Assembly: GCF_000204055.1 (NCBI RefSeq)
Contig: NW_006768778.1
Coordinates: 1,488,095 to 1,552,094, forward strand
Source: Melampsora larici-populina 98AG31
Taxonomy: Eukaryota > Basidiomycota > Pucciniomycetes > Pucciniales > Melampsoraceae
Length of the DNA: 64,000 nucleotides
Reading direction: 5' to 3'
This document shows positions 49,518 to 61,369 of the stretch, piece after piece. Below the pieces are notes generated by a model that made no database searches, was not told the DNA's origin, and was given only the letters and a program-made list of their open reading frames with translations. Position 1 is the first letter of the stretch, and each line of letters starts with the position of its first letter. The position numbers were made by a program, and so were the translations under genes.

Positions 49518-50200
49518 TGTTTTCATTCTTTGAGGTTATTTTTTTGTGAAAAATCGTTCTTTTTTGTTCACAAATTTGGGAATCAGTTGAACATCTCTTT
49601 TCATTTGTACCATTTCTTCTTGTTCTCTTTTTTGTTTGCTTGACAAGCATTGTAACAAAACTATTATATCCCCTCAGACTCGCATTTCATTGGACCACGT
49701 CAATATCCAGCTAACCCAATATTCACGGAAGCATCCCACTCAGCATCACAGTCAACCCACTTTTCTCCAAGTAGCTACCATGTAATAAAGTCTCCCATCC
49801 ATTTCATTTGTCCATGTCTTTACCATATCCCTACAGAGAGTCAGCTTTTCAAACACAAGCCGCTCACTCATAATTCAAGTGGAAAAGTTGTAGCAGAAGT
49901 CTGGTGAGACTTGAATGGACAGATGGTATAAACTATGGTTTTCCACTCTACAAGCTCCAACATCTCTGAAGTGAATCATCACCAGCTTTTGATGCAACAG
50001 AGGTCCTTCCAACTTCCATAACTGGATCCGCAAACCTCATCAAATTTGGGGTTCAAAAAGAAAATACATGCACTTTCTGTCAAAGCAATATGAGTTTTAT
50101 GGCCACTCTGACCGGTGGTTTTTGCAACAGAAGCTTTTCTATGACTGTAGACTATCAACACAAATATACATAATCCACTGATTGATCTTTGAATCACCCC

Positions 50201-52010
50201 TCAAGATGAGCTTAGCACAATTTTCTCCCGACAAATAGGGCATTTAGGAAATTTAGTGCCATTCTTCTTCAACAACCTCTGTTTGTTAGATTTGTGAAGG
50301 GCCCATTGTGAGTAGACATTCTGGCTGTGTATATATTGAAAATCTTTTAACTTACTTGCCAACAATCCATGTGAATTTTATGATCTACCTCAGAATGAAG
50401 ATTGACAAGATCATCCTCTTGGTGCATGTCTTGCTGACAAATAACACATGGTTGGCCAGTTGGGGAAAGTTCAGGCATCTTGAATGTCCACATTTGAGAG
50501 TCACCTACAAGAGGAATTTTCAGTGATGGTTATCTGAATTCTGTGGGGATAATGTTTCTAGTGTAGCTGGTGCAGCCATCAATGAGACTAGTGACGACTT
50601 ACTGCTATGATCCACTAGACCTTCAAGGTATGACTTGGCACCATCAATGAGGGTAGAAATGTGTTGTAGTAGGCGGATCACTGAATCTTCCTGATTAGCC
50701 AGCTGTTCAGATCCAATAGTTTCCCATCTGTGATACTGGTGCTTAATCCCAATTATAGACTTAATTAAATGTTTGATACTATACATGTTCATACTCTTTT
50801 CCTTGAGGAAAACTTCCAGCGGGTTCTGAAAAGGCCCAAGATATGTCCTTTTCAGGAAGTGATGTATGATATGTGGGAGTTCTTTGGACTCATATGCCTT
50901 CTTGAAACAACCATTTTGTGATTTCATAAATCTCACAAAATCTCTGCCTGCGGGATAGATTTTTTCATATTTATGGAGTATCATGTAGGCAAGTTCTTTG
51001 TCCCATGGTCTTGTAGCTTGTTCTTCTAAATGTCGTGAGCACCCTGACAAAAGGGTTCTCATTGTTTCTTCCTTCATTGGACAGCTTTCCTGAAGTAGAA
51101 GATCATGAGTCTCAACCAGGAATTTGGATGATTTTGAGGCTCCATCTGTCTTGAATTGGGTTGTGATCCATTTTATGATTTTAAACTTTGAGAGTGCCTC
51201 TGACAGGGCTTTGAAATCAAACACATATGTCATTAAGATTTCAAAAAACAGAAAAGAATCAAGAGAGAAGAATCTTACACAAATCAATATCCAAAAGTTT
51301 GCGGCCTTGTTTTGAGTTCCATAACTCCTGACTAGCGCTTATAAGATTTAATCCTATTTCAGAAAGTAAAATTGTCAGTCATCCATAAAATTATTTCTAT
51401 ATCTCAATGGCATCAAGTTATTAAATTAATTCATACCCCTTGTCAGATGAATCTGGAGGCCAGCACTCCTTATGGGTCCTTTGTTCATGTCTGTTTCTAT
51501 TGGCTTCAAATCACCCTTGGGTAGATACTCTTGAAAATGAGTCAAAACAGCAAGCACCCATATTCTTTCTTTTGATTCCAAGCGGTAATTTTCAAGGATG
51601 TCTAATGCATCGTTAATTGTCTTTTCAACCTGTTTACCTTTCATGAATGCATCAGACCTGATTTTTTCTTGAAGAAATGGGAATGAGATTCTCAAGTTTG
51701 ATGCCAATTCCTCCAAGTACATGTCTAGAAACCACCATCTTGGGATCTTCCTATTCACACGGAGAAGGCTCTTAAAGCTATTGATATCAGGAACTGGATG
51801 AGAATTTTTAGTTGATATCAAACTTATAGATTCTAAATTGGATGACAAGGTTGCATCAGGCTTAATATTAAAGGGTTGATAAAGTTGAACTTCAATTTCC
51901 TTTGGATTACTTCTTGGTACTGAATGCAATCTATATTGTGGTGTATATGGGCATATGATTGAGGAAGAGAATTTCAAAATTATAAAGAGACAGAAGGCAA
52001 ATGATTTCAT
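50201..52010 (-). CDS. Signal-peptide-like protein with C-terminal RING finger, copy A (507 aa)
   Basis: Exons 52010-51437, 51353-51279, 51208-50603, 50504-50356 and 50320-50201 total 1,524 bases, exactly 508 codons with the stop. The start MKSFAFCLFIILKFSSSIIC looks like a secretory signal or membrane anchor. The long middle is helical and charged (LASNLRISFPFLQEKIRSD; PWDKELAYMILHKYEKIYP), with no family recognised. The C-terminus is RING-like: CVICQQDM, then LHSEVDHKIHMDCWQ, then across the last intron KFPKCPICREK. The third metal ligand appears to be His instead of Cys, giving a His-rich variant. RING domains normally recruit E2 enzymes for ubiquitin transfer. Combining one with an N-terminal signal suggests an ER/secretory-membrane ligase or a secreted protein. 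A paralogue lies 5 kb away. Confidence 0.8.
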
Positions 52011-54104
52011 GATTCTCAAAACCAAATTTTGCTAGTGTTGGTGTTGATGAAGGAGGAAGAAGGAAAACTGATGTCTTTGGACAAACTTGTTTTCCTCCCA
52101 GGGAAAACAGCAAGAAAATAATCTCAAACTGTACTGATACAAGTCTCACAGTGGGATGCATTGAATGCTGTTCATTGGAACACAATATTCTGCCTTCAAA
52201 AAACTTTCCTTGAATCATGTTTTGAGACATGAATCACCTTGTACAATTGATATGTTGGATAACCTAATTGAAGCATCAGCATCAGGACTTGTACTTTTTG
52301 AGATTGCAAACAGACCCCCAAAAGAGAACCTTTGATGCAGGGTGGTCTACAAAAGTGTATGTTCACAGAGGAGAACATACATTTGAAAAAAAAACTCAAT
52401 TGAAGTTTTTTACATTGATGGTACTCTAGAGATGTTTTGTTGCAAATTTCAACCAAATTTATTGCTTATGCTTCAATGATATATATTGGGTTGTATTTGA
52501 TATATTGTGGATACTGATTGTTGCCCTAAATGTGGAACTCTTGAGAAAGATCTGAAAAGTCTTGATGCCCCACCTTGGATTTTTTCAAAGACTGCTACAG
52601 GGTCTTTTGATATTTTGATTTTCCAAACTGTCAAGAGCACACAGAATGCACAATTTCCCGTTCATCCTCTCATGAGTGAAACCATAGCTCATCCATTATC
52701 ATGATTTGGAGAGTGTGTACCACTTGGAAGGGTCTGTCCCTGAAGCTTTCCAAGGGGCCCAAATGCCATTGGCCACAGGGACATTTTGCCTGCTGTGTGT
52801 TGGTCTGAAAAGAAGGCCACACAGCCAAGATTACAGTGTCTTTCCTGGTCACTTTCAGATAGTCAATCAGTGGTCTCTTGGTGGTATTAGATTGTTTCAA
52901 GGGGATAATTTCCAAGTGAAAAGGTTTTAAGCTCACCTCTGCTCCCCTTCTTGTTCCCACACCAATGCTTGCTCCCTTGGACCTTGGGATGGAGGTAGCA
53001 TGATAGTGATGATGAGGAAAAGGCCTTCCAGAATCCAATCCAGCCTCCCAGACCATGGATTGGATTCTGGGAGCTGTCACAATGTCTGATGAAAAAACAT
53101 GGTCACAACCACTTCTATTGAGGTGTTTATAAAAATTCAGAATTCATATGAGAGCTGCACATTTGACCACCATGCAAGACAACCCTTTATCACCATTTCA
53201 AAGGCCACACTACACCATCGAGCCAACCAATATCTGGCCAAAAGCCAAAATCTGAGCCCCTTGTCTTAATTTTCACCAAGTTATGGAACAATTTATTTTG
53301 AGCCCATCTTTTGGCTCACAGTTTGCCCTTCCTTGTAGATCTTTTGATATCTGCTGAAAAATGTGGACCCAGAAGTTAGAAGACATCCAAAGCTTCAGTA
53401 AAACATAGAACTGATCCTTTCACCAAAAATTGCATTGAATCAAAACGTCTAATTAGCTGATTTCTCAAAAAGCCTTTTATATTCATATCCTCCAATGAAG
53501 ACCTTAGAACTTTGATATATGCTTTGGATTATCAATTTATGGAGATTGGGTAGAGGAAACTTGCAAAAGCAAGTCAATCTCCATAATTGTGAGATGTTGA
53601 GTGAAAGTCAGAAGTCCATACCCTACAAAAGAAACCAGAGATGAATCCAGTCTGATAAGATGGTAGAGGCTGTTTACTCCAAGTGTGTGAATAGATATGA
53701 CAATTGAGGTGTTTGAGGGTCATTGCAGTTCAAGTTTGAAAAAGCACTAAAACAGAACTGTGCCTACAGCAAAATGCTGCTTATAATTGTTGAAAGTTTG
53801 AAAAACTCTGAGAAAGCCCTACCTGAGGAGCACATGTATGTGCAAACAAAAGTTGGAATTATAAAGTTTTACAGCACATGGAGGCCAAAAGACTTATAAT
53901 TTTACAACATTTTTGTTTAACTTGAACTGCCCTCTTGCATTTACATATATATATGAAAGAAAACCCCAAATCAAAAGCTCAATCAAGGCATGGTGCTTGT
54001 AGGGGGTGGTGCAAAACGGGCCTCATCTATTATCAAACTCATTACATCATCATTTCTTCACCAACTTTGCTATTGTTTATGACTTTTTTTGGCCTTGTTG
54101 TCTT
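52011..54104. other. Upstream flank of RING copy A and spacer between the duplicated blocks
   Basis: 52011-53490 belongs to the duplicated block. A minus-strand frame at 53080-52670 (TAPRIQSMVW, then ASIGVGTRRGAEVSL) is kept open in both blocks and could be a real but incomplete gene. 53491-54104 is unique spacer without a gene. Confidence 0.4.
52670..53080 (-). other. Reading frame conserved between duplicated blocks, coding status unsure (A)
   Basis: Shares most residues with the frame at 58261-57896, including IPRxKxASIGxGTRRGAEVS and RPLIDYLKVT. The two differ by many substitutions but no frameshift over about 80 codons. No start context, domain or partner exon was found. Confidence 0.25.
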
Positions 54105-54270
54105 TCATGCTCACAACTTTGAAAATCAGTTGAACCTCTCTTTTTTGTTTGTAAAATTTCTTGTTTCATACAATTTTTTCGGCTCGAGAAGCATTGTAAC
54201 AAAACTAATATCTACCCTCAGACTCACATTTTATTGGACAATGTCAATATTCTGTTAACCCAATATTCAT

Positions 54271-54836
54271 TGTGAGAACCACCATAACACAGGTGGTCCG
54301 TAGGTCCATGAGGGCTTGCAAAACTCGTGAAAGGTGAATCCCAGAGGTAGGCGCACAGATCTCGGTACCGAGCAACACGTGTTGCCTACAGAGCTGTGCG
54401 CTGAGGAAAATGTTCCCTCTACACTCTTCACCACTTTCACCTCTCCAGTGTCTCATAGGCAAGGACACTCATTGCAAGCTCAGCATTCACTCTGTCTTCT
54501 CAAGAGATCCTTAGTGAATTCTCCGTGCAATAGTTTTTGTAGACCACCCCACCCACCCAACAAAATTGAAACATCCCACTCTCCAACCCAATGGAGGACC
54601 CCAGCAAGACTTCTTGGTTCGCAGAAACCAAATAGTCTTGGGGCAAGATTGGTTCCAGAAAACCAAGCCTCGGGCCAGGGCCCCCGCTACCCCCAACCCG
54701 CACAATCTTGACTACGGAAAGGTAAGGATCATGCATTGTGGGAGGATGTAGGACAAACCCACTATTAGCCACACATGTAGTGTAACTAACTCACAAGATC
54801 TCTACCTGAGCTGTGCCAGCAAGTAGAGAATGGGCA
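54271..54836. mobile_element. Insertion specific to duplication copy B, possible solo LTR
   Basis: Copy A runs directly from CCCAATATTCA to AAGCATC, whereas copy B has about 565 extra bases at that point. The insert starts TGTGAG, and an inverted CTCACA ends at 54795, so 54271-54795 has TG..CA ends with 6-base inverted termini as in an LTR. The remaining 41 bases are unexplained, and no clean target duplication is visible. No coding content is recognised. Confidence 0.4.
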
Positions 54837-55383
54837 AAAGCATCTCACTCAGCATCACAGTCAACCCACTTTTGTCCAAATACCAACCATGTAACAAAGT
54901 CTCCCACTCATTTCCTGGTCTTCACCATATACCTACATAAAGTCCGCTCGCAAACACAAGCAACTCACTCATAACTCAAGCGGAAATGTTGTAGCAGAAG
55001 TCTGATGGGACTTGAACCGGCAGATGATATGAATTGTTCCCTATGGTTTTCAGCTTCAACATCTCTAGAGTGAATCATCACCAGTTGACGAAGCAACAGG
55101 AGTCCTTCAATCTTCCATAACTGGATCTGCAAACCTCATCAAATTTGAGGCACAAAAAGAAAATATATGCACCTTCTGTCAATGCAATTTGAGTTTTATG
55201 GCCACTCCAAACGGTGGTTTTTGCAAGAGAAGATTTTCTATGACGTAGGCTATCAACACAAATATGCATAATCCACTGATTGATCTTTGAATCACCCCTC
55301 AAGCTGAGCTTAGCACAATTTTCTCTCGACAAATGGGGCATTTAGGAAATTTAGTGCCATTCTTCTTCAACAACCTCTGTTTG

Positions 55384-57105
55384 TTAGATTTGTGAAGGGC
55401 CCATTGTGAGTAGACAATTCTGGAGTTGTGTATATATTGAAAATATTTTGACTTACTTGCCAACAATCCATGTGAAGTTGATGATCTACCTCAGAATGAA
55501 GCTTGACAAGAGCCTCCTCCTTGTGCATGTCTTGTTGACAAATAACACATGGTTGGCCAGTTGGGGAAAGTTCAAGCGTATTGAATGTATACATTTGAGA
55601 GTCACCTACAAGAGGGATTTTCAGTGATGTTGATCCAGATACTGGGGAGATTATGTTTCTAGTGTAGCTGGTGCATCAATCAATGAGATTAGTGATGACT
55701 TACTGCGATGATCCACTAGATCTTCAAGGTATGACTTGGCACCATCAATGTGGGTGGAGATGTGTTGTAGTAGGCGGATGACTGAATCCTCCTGATTAGC
55801 CATCTGTTTAGATTCAGTATCTTCCCATCTTTGATACTTTTGTTTAGTCCTCAATATAGAATCAATTAGAAGTTTGATACTATCCATGTTCATACTCTTT
55901 TCCTTAAGGAAAAGTTTCATCAGGTTTTTAAAAGGCCCAAGATCCTGCCTTGCCTGAAGTATGAGATTTGGTAGTTCTTTGTATTCATATGTCTTCTTGA
56001 AGTAATCATTTTGTGATTTTTGAAACCTTACAAAATCTCTGACTACAGGATAGATTTGTTCATATTTATGGAGTATTATGTAAGCAAGTTCTTTGTCCCA
56101 TGGGCTTGTATCTTGTTCTTCTAAATTTTGTGAACACCTCAACAAAAGTTTTCTCAATGTTTCTTCTTCCATTGGACAGCTTTCCTGAAGTAGAAGATCA
56201 TGAGTTTCAACCATGAATTTGGATGATTTTGAGGCTTCATCTGCCCTGAATTGGCATGTGAGCCATTTTATGATTTTCCACTTTGAGAGTGCCTCTGACA
56301 GGGCTTAAAAATCAAAGAAATATGGAATTAGTTTGGAAAATCAACCCAGAGAATGATCAAGAGAAAATAATTCTACACAAATCAATCTCCAAAAGTGTGG
56401 GGCCTTTCTTTGAGTTCCATAACTCCTGACTAGCTCCTATAAGATTTAACCCTATTCCAGAAAGTAAAATTGTCAGTCATCCATACAAATCTTTCTATAT
56501 CTCAGAGGCATTGAGTTAAATTAATTCATACCCTTTGTCAGATGAAGCTGGAGGCCAGCATTACTTATGGGTCCCTTGCTCATATCTGTTACTATTGGCC
56601 TCAAATCACCCTTGGGTAGATACTCTTGAAGATGAGTCAAAACAGCAAGCACCCATATTCTTTCTTTTGATTGCAAGCGGTAATTTTCAAGTATGTCTAC
56701 TGCATAGTTAATTGTCTTTTCAACCTGTTTACCTTTCATGAAGGCATCAGACCTAATTTTTTCTTGAAGAAATGGGAATGAGATTCTCAAGTTTGATGCC
56801 AATTCATCCAAGTCCATGTCTAGAAACCACCATGTTGGGATCTTCTTTTTAACATTGAGAAGCCTCTTAAACCTATTAATATCAGGAACTGGAGGAGAAT
56901 TTTCAGTTGATATCAAACTTATAGATTCTAAGTTGGATGACAAAGTTGCATCAGGCTTAATATGAAAGGGTTGATAAAGTTGAACTTCAAATTCCTTTGG
57001 ATATCTTCTTGGTACTGAATCCAATCTATATTGTGGTGTATATGGGCATATGATTGTGGAAGAGAATTTCAATAGTATGAAGGGACAGAAGACAAATAAT
57101 TTCAT
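55384..57105 (-). pseudogene. RING-protein paralogue, copy B, RING frameshifted
   Basis: Exons 57105-56532 (574), 56451-56377 (75), 56303-55704 (600) and 55605-55457 (149) match copy A in borders and phase, with two codons fewer in exon 3. Starts MKLFVFCPFILLKFSSTIIC. The last exon of copy A begins after CCAG with AATGTCTAC. Copy B reads AATTGTCTAC, one base longer, so splicing at the same site gives a stop (55386-55384) after eleven codons and removes KFPKCPICREK, the last pair of RING ligands. The lost part is still present out of frame down to about 55303. Exon 2 also has a weaker donor (GTAGAA instead of GTAAGA). The first four exons remain open, so a truncated 477-residue protein could be made. 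Confidence 0.72.
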
Positions 57106-57895
57106 GATTCCAAAAACCAAATTTTGGTAGTGTTGGTGTCAATGAAGGAGGAAGAAGGAAAACTGTTGTCTTTGGACAGACTTGTTTTCTTCCCAGGTGA
57201 AACATCACAAAAAATACTGCCACATATTCTGGATACAAGCCTTATAGTGGGATGCATTGAATGCTGTATATTGGGACACAATGTTTTGCCTTCAGAAAAT
57301 TTTCTTTGAACCATGTTTCAAGACATGAATCACCTTGTACAATTGACATGTTGGATAACCTAATTAAAGCATCAGCAGCAGGACTTGTACTTTTCAGGAT
57401 TGCAAACAGACCCCCAAAAGAGAACCTCCAATGCAGGGGGTCCAAAAAATTGTATGTGCACAGAAGAGAACATAAATCCAAAAAAAAACTCAATCGAAGT
57501 TATGTAAAATGCTTGTAATCTAGAGAAGTTTTTTCGCAAATGGCAACCAAACATATTGTCTATGCTTTAGCTTTGTATATTGAGAGTTCTGAATGCCCCC
57601 CTAAATGTGGAACTCTTGAGAAAAATCAAAGATTCTTGACATCCCCCCTTGGTTTTTCAAAGACTGCTGCAGGCTCTTTTGGTGTTTTGATCTTCGATAC
57701 TGTCAACAGCACACATAATACATAATCTAATCTTCATGCTCTCAATGCATGTTGAGTGAAGCCATAGCTCATCCACTATCATGATTTGGAGGGTTTGTAC
57801 CACTCAAAGGGTCTTTCACTGAAGCTTCCCAAGAAACCCTAGTACCATGGGCCACAGGGACATTGTGCTTGCTGTTTGACAGTCTGAAAGGAAGG

Positions 57896-58261
57896 CTACA
57901 CAGCCAAATTTGCTGTGTCTTTCTTGGTCACTTTCAGATAGTCAATCAGTGGTCTACTGGTGGTATTTGATTGTTTGAAGGGGATAATTTCCAGGTGAAA
58001 ATGCATTAAGCTCACCTCTGCTCCCCTCCTTGTTCCTAAACCAATGCTTGCTTCCTTGGCCCTTGGGATGGAGGCAGCATCATAATGATCATGGAGAATA
58101 GGCCTTGCAGAATCCAATCCAGCCTTCCAGACCATGGATTGGATTCTGGGAGCTGTCCCAATGTCAGATGAAAAAACATGGGCACAACCACTTCTATTGA
58201 GGTGTTTGTAAAAATGCAGAATTTGTATCACAGCTGCACATTTGACCACCATGCAAGACAA
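57896..58261 (-). other. Reading frame conserved between duplicated blocks, coding status unsure (B)
   Basis: Counterpart of 53080-52670. See that entry for the shared residues. It is open for 121 codons but has no recognised domain. Confidence 0.25.
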
Positions 58262-58593
58262 CCCTTTATCACCATTTCAAAGGCCACAGGCTGGTCAATA
58301 TAGGACTACACCATCCAGCCAACCAATATCTGGCCAAAAGCCAAAATCTGAGCCCCTTGTCTGGATCTTCACCAAGTTATGGAACAACTTATTTTGAACC
58401 CATCTTTCGGGTCACAGTTTGCCCTTTCCTGTAGATCTTTTGATATCATCTGGAAATGTGAACCCAGAAGGTTGAAGGCATCCAAAGCTTCAGTAAAACA
58501 TAGACCTTATCCTTTCACCTTCAATGGGATTGAATCAAAGCATCTAAGCTGATTTCTCAAAAAGCCTTGTATTTTCATACACTGCAAACATTT

Positions 58594-58790
58594 GGGGTAT
58601 ACAAAGTTTGTTCTGGAAATTTCCAGACATCTTTTTCCAGAACACCAGAAGCCTCCTGCTCTTCTGGAAAACATGCAGTGTTGGTTATTCTAAGCTTCAG
58701 AATACCATAAGTTCAGAACACACCTAAAAAAGACTTTTGGTGTTCTGGGGAAACACTTCTGGAAATTTCCAGAACCATATTTGTATACCC
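58594..58790. repeat. MITE-like hairpin element of about 197 bases
   Basis: Starts GGGGTATACAAAGTTTG and ends TTTGTATACCC, so the ends are inverted repeats. The inner arms also pair: TTCTGGAAATTTCCAGA on both sides and CCAGAACACCAGAAG against CTTTTGGTGTTCTGG. The whole element can fold as one long hairpin. No ORF. It sits exactly at the right border of the segmental duplication. Confidence 0.7.
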
Positions 58791-59115
58791 TAATTATTCA
58801 ACTTCCACAAGTGGGCAGAAAAAATAATTGGGAGTATGATTTGTCATAAAATGATCTATCACTTCACCCCTGAGCCATAAAACCCACACTATATATGTAT
58901 AGCAGGCTCAATGAATAGGGTGTTATCATGTACATACAGTGCTGCTCAGGTATCTGCTCATCAGGATAAGGTATTCATATGTAATACATGCTGTAACGTT
59001 TTTCAGATTGACAAAAGCATTCAAAAGATGACTACATACACTGACTCAGTGTTGTGAGAATATGAGCTCGTTTGAAAAACTAATTTTGGCTGTGGCCAAA
59101 ATATAAATTAAACAA

Positions 59116-59692
59116 CCTGGGGCAATCAGGTGCGACGTAAGTCAGTCGGCACAAGCCTAAGAGCTTCGAAGAGCTACTTGAAAAAGATAACACACCTGGG
59201 GCAATCAGGTGCGACGTAAGTCAGTCGGCACAAGCCTAAGAGCTTTGAAGAGCTACTTGAAAAAGATAACACACCTGTGCGTATAGCAACAGGGAATGAG
59301 GCAAAGGCGTCGAACAAAAAGTATAAGTAAAAATAGTATAAATGAGTTTCTTTCCGATGATCATAATCACAACTACTAACCTGGGGCAATCAGGTGCGAC
59401 ATAAGTCAGTCGGCACAAGCCTAAGAGCTTCAAAGAGCTACTTGAAAAAGATAACACACCTAACCACGCACACATGTTAGTTAGTAAACGTAAGAAAAAG
59501 TAAAAAGTGAACTATGACAAACCTGTGCGTATAGCAACAGGGAATGAGGCAAAGGCGTCGAACGAAAAGTATAAGTAAAAATAGTATAAATGCTAGTAAT
59601 GATAATGAGAACAGATTGTTAGAGAGATTTGTAGAACAGTTGTTGAGAAGAAAATAAAATCACTTACAGTTTCTTTCCGATGAGGAAAGAAA
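59116..59692. repeat. Mosaic of tandem and interspersed repeats
   Basis: Unit A (79 bases, starting CCTGGGGCAATCAGGTGCGA) occurs at 59116, 59195 and 59380. Unit B (about 72 bases, starting CCTGTGCGTATAGCAACAGG) occurs at 59274 and 59522. A short unit C (GTTTCTTTCCGATGA) occurs near 59345 and 59670. Each A carries the small inverted repeat CACCT/AGGTG. Copies differ by a few substitutions. Open frames across it follow the repeat and are not treated as genes. Confidence 0.8.
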
Positions 59693-61369
59693 CTGGGTGG
59701 TACAAACAAAGACTATATATACCATAAAACATAACAAGTTTGTAAATTTATAACCACGGACATAAAAAGAAAAAGCTCAGGTCACACTCGACCTATTCCC
59801 AAAAGATAATGAAAAGATAAATAATACACAGACCCTAAGTCTATACTCAAACATTTGACTGCCTCTAGAACTTCTAACTTGATACTTGATTAATGAAATA
59901 AATGTGAATATAAATCTAATCGAGAGCGAGCTGGAAGTTCTTGATAATTTGTTGCCTTGATGTGAAAGTAAATGTAACTAAAAGGATTTAGACAAGACCA
60001 AGCGTGGTTATTAAATACCACAACACGCTGTGGTAATCAAAATATCTGCGCTAAGAAACTGTGAATTGTGGAATACTCAGTTTGAGTGTTTTTCAAGATC
60101 ACCACCTATCAATCAAATTAACTCCAATCTTCTTAAACTCAATCAATTTCCTTTAATTATATAATCTTTAAACTCTCATTAAAACAAAACAACAACAAAC
60201 TTTATAACTCTTCTGCTTCATTTTTACACTATCTTAAAGTGTTGGATTTTTATTGGATCCCATTTACTTTGTTTAAAATAATTCAATTTTGATAAAGTCA
60301 CATAACTTACAATAACAAGCAAAAATAATTAAACCAAAAAATCTAGATATCTAAATACAAATCTTTCAATTATACAATCTAATGATCCTTCATCTTGTTC
60401 AGTAACTTCACCATCTTCAAGCATTTCCAACTTATCTACAGATGCACCAATGACTGATTGAAAAAATCGAAATTGAATTTAATTAATGACACTGAAAGAA
60501 CAAAGCTATTCAAACCCTGAATAGAGAGTTTAGAAGAATGGATTAGTAAATGATACAGATGAAGAGAATGAAGGACTTACCGAGAATCAAAAAATCGATT
60601 TTTTGATTTGATGGGAATTGATGAAATGGGTGGTGACAGGTCAACAGTAATAGATTAATTGATCGATTGAGAAGTGCCCGAGGCTTGATTTGACTCGGAC
60701 CGACCTAAAACAAGACAGAAACAGCTCAGAATAGGTTTCAAGAAGTGGTCAGAAGAAAGGGATGATAAAGACCAAAAATCGAACTTACATTAGGTTTGAT
60801 TAGGTTTGAAGGACTGGAGTATAAAAGGGAGTGTTGGAGTGATTGAATGTGAGGGGTGTGTCTTATCGTATCGTATTGTATCGAGTGTTTTCGAGAGTTC
60901 CTTCTTTTCTTTTTGACCGTTATCGAGTTGGAACTCCTACAGCCGATTCAAGAAAGGTTGCAATTTTTTTTGAAGAAAAATCGCCGCCGCAGCAGCTAAT
61001 ACCTGGGCAAAGGGGCAAAAACCAAGTCAAAAGACTTTTCAATATGATCATGGATCTTTTGATTTGCATGGATCTTTCGACAAATCAAAAGATCCCAGAT
61101 CTCCATCTTGCTTTCATCAAAGCCACCTTGCAATGTAGGGACCCAAACAATTCAAGCGCCACCAGATCCTATATACCAGCTCTGACCGATGTTCAGAAAG
61201 GGTTCCTACAAGGCTACCCTTGAGATTCCCTCCGGCCAGCTACCCTCAATTCTTTCTTCCTCTAGGATTTCAATTTCCAATAGTTCTACAACCAGTATCA
61301 CAATCTTTCTTTTCACTAAAATTCTCATCCTATCAAATCAAAATCCTCATATCTTTCTCTATACAAGTC
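59693..61369. other. A/T-rich intergenic stretch with one possible minus-strand small gene
   Basis: On the minus strand, an exon ending at the stop 60331-60329 reads IGASVDKLEMLEDGEVTEQD and ends FVFRYLDFLV. It follows a good acceptor and may join an upstream exon (about 60705-60561), but no convincing ATG was found. Plus-strand frames at 60843-61223 look like leader or chance ORFs. Confidence 0.35.

Larger units (their letters stand above)
49566..53490. repeat. Segmental tandem duplication, copy A
   Basis: Alignable by eye with 54105-58582 over its whole length, in the same orientation. For example, AACAAAACTATTATATC at 49653 matches 54198, and the whole RING gene is shared. The left edge lies in the 3' flank of the DNL zinc finger gene. 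The right edge is near AGCCTTTTATATTCATA at 53470. Confidence 0.85.
54105..58582. repeat. Segmental tandem duplication, copy B
   Basis: Same order and orientation as 49566-53490, enlarged by an insertion of about 565 bases at 54271. Small indels distinguish the blocks, such as an extra GGCTGGTCAATATAG-containing stretch near 58289. It ends just before the hairpin element at 58594. Confidence 0.85.

Noticed and set aside
49979..50197. Minus-strand frame just beyond the RING gene stop, also present in copy B (55341-55078)
   Set aside because: In copy A it lies past the natural stop of the RING protein at 50201 and is better explained as 3' untranslated sequence carried by the duplication.
59116..59460. 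CRISPR-like repeat-spacer reading of the 79-base units
   Set aside because: Units are directly adjacent or separated by unequal, non-spacer sequence, and the genome is eukaryotic.
59174..59475. Overlapping minus-strand frames in the repeat mosaic
   Set aside because: They repeat with the 79-base unit and have no start or domain logic.
60843..61223. 126-codon plus-strand frame before the seven-exon gene
   Set aside because: No similarity or splice connection to the following gene. Likely leader or chance ORF.
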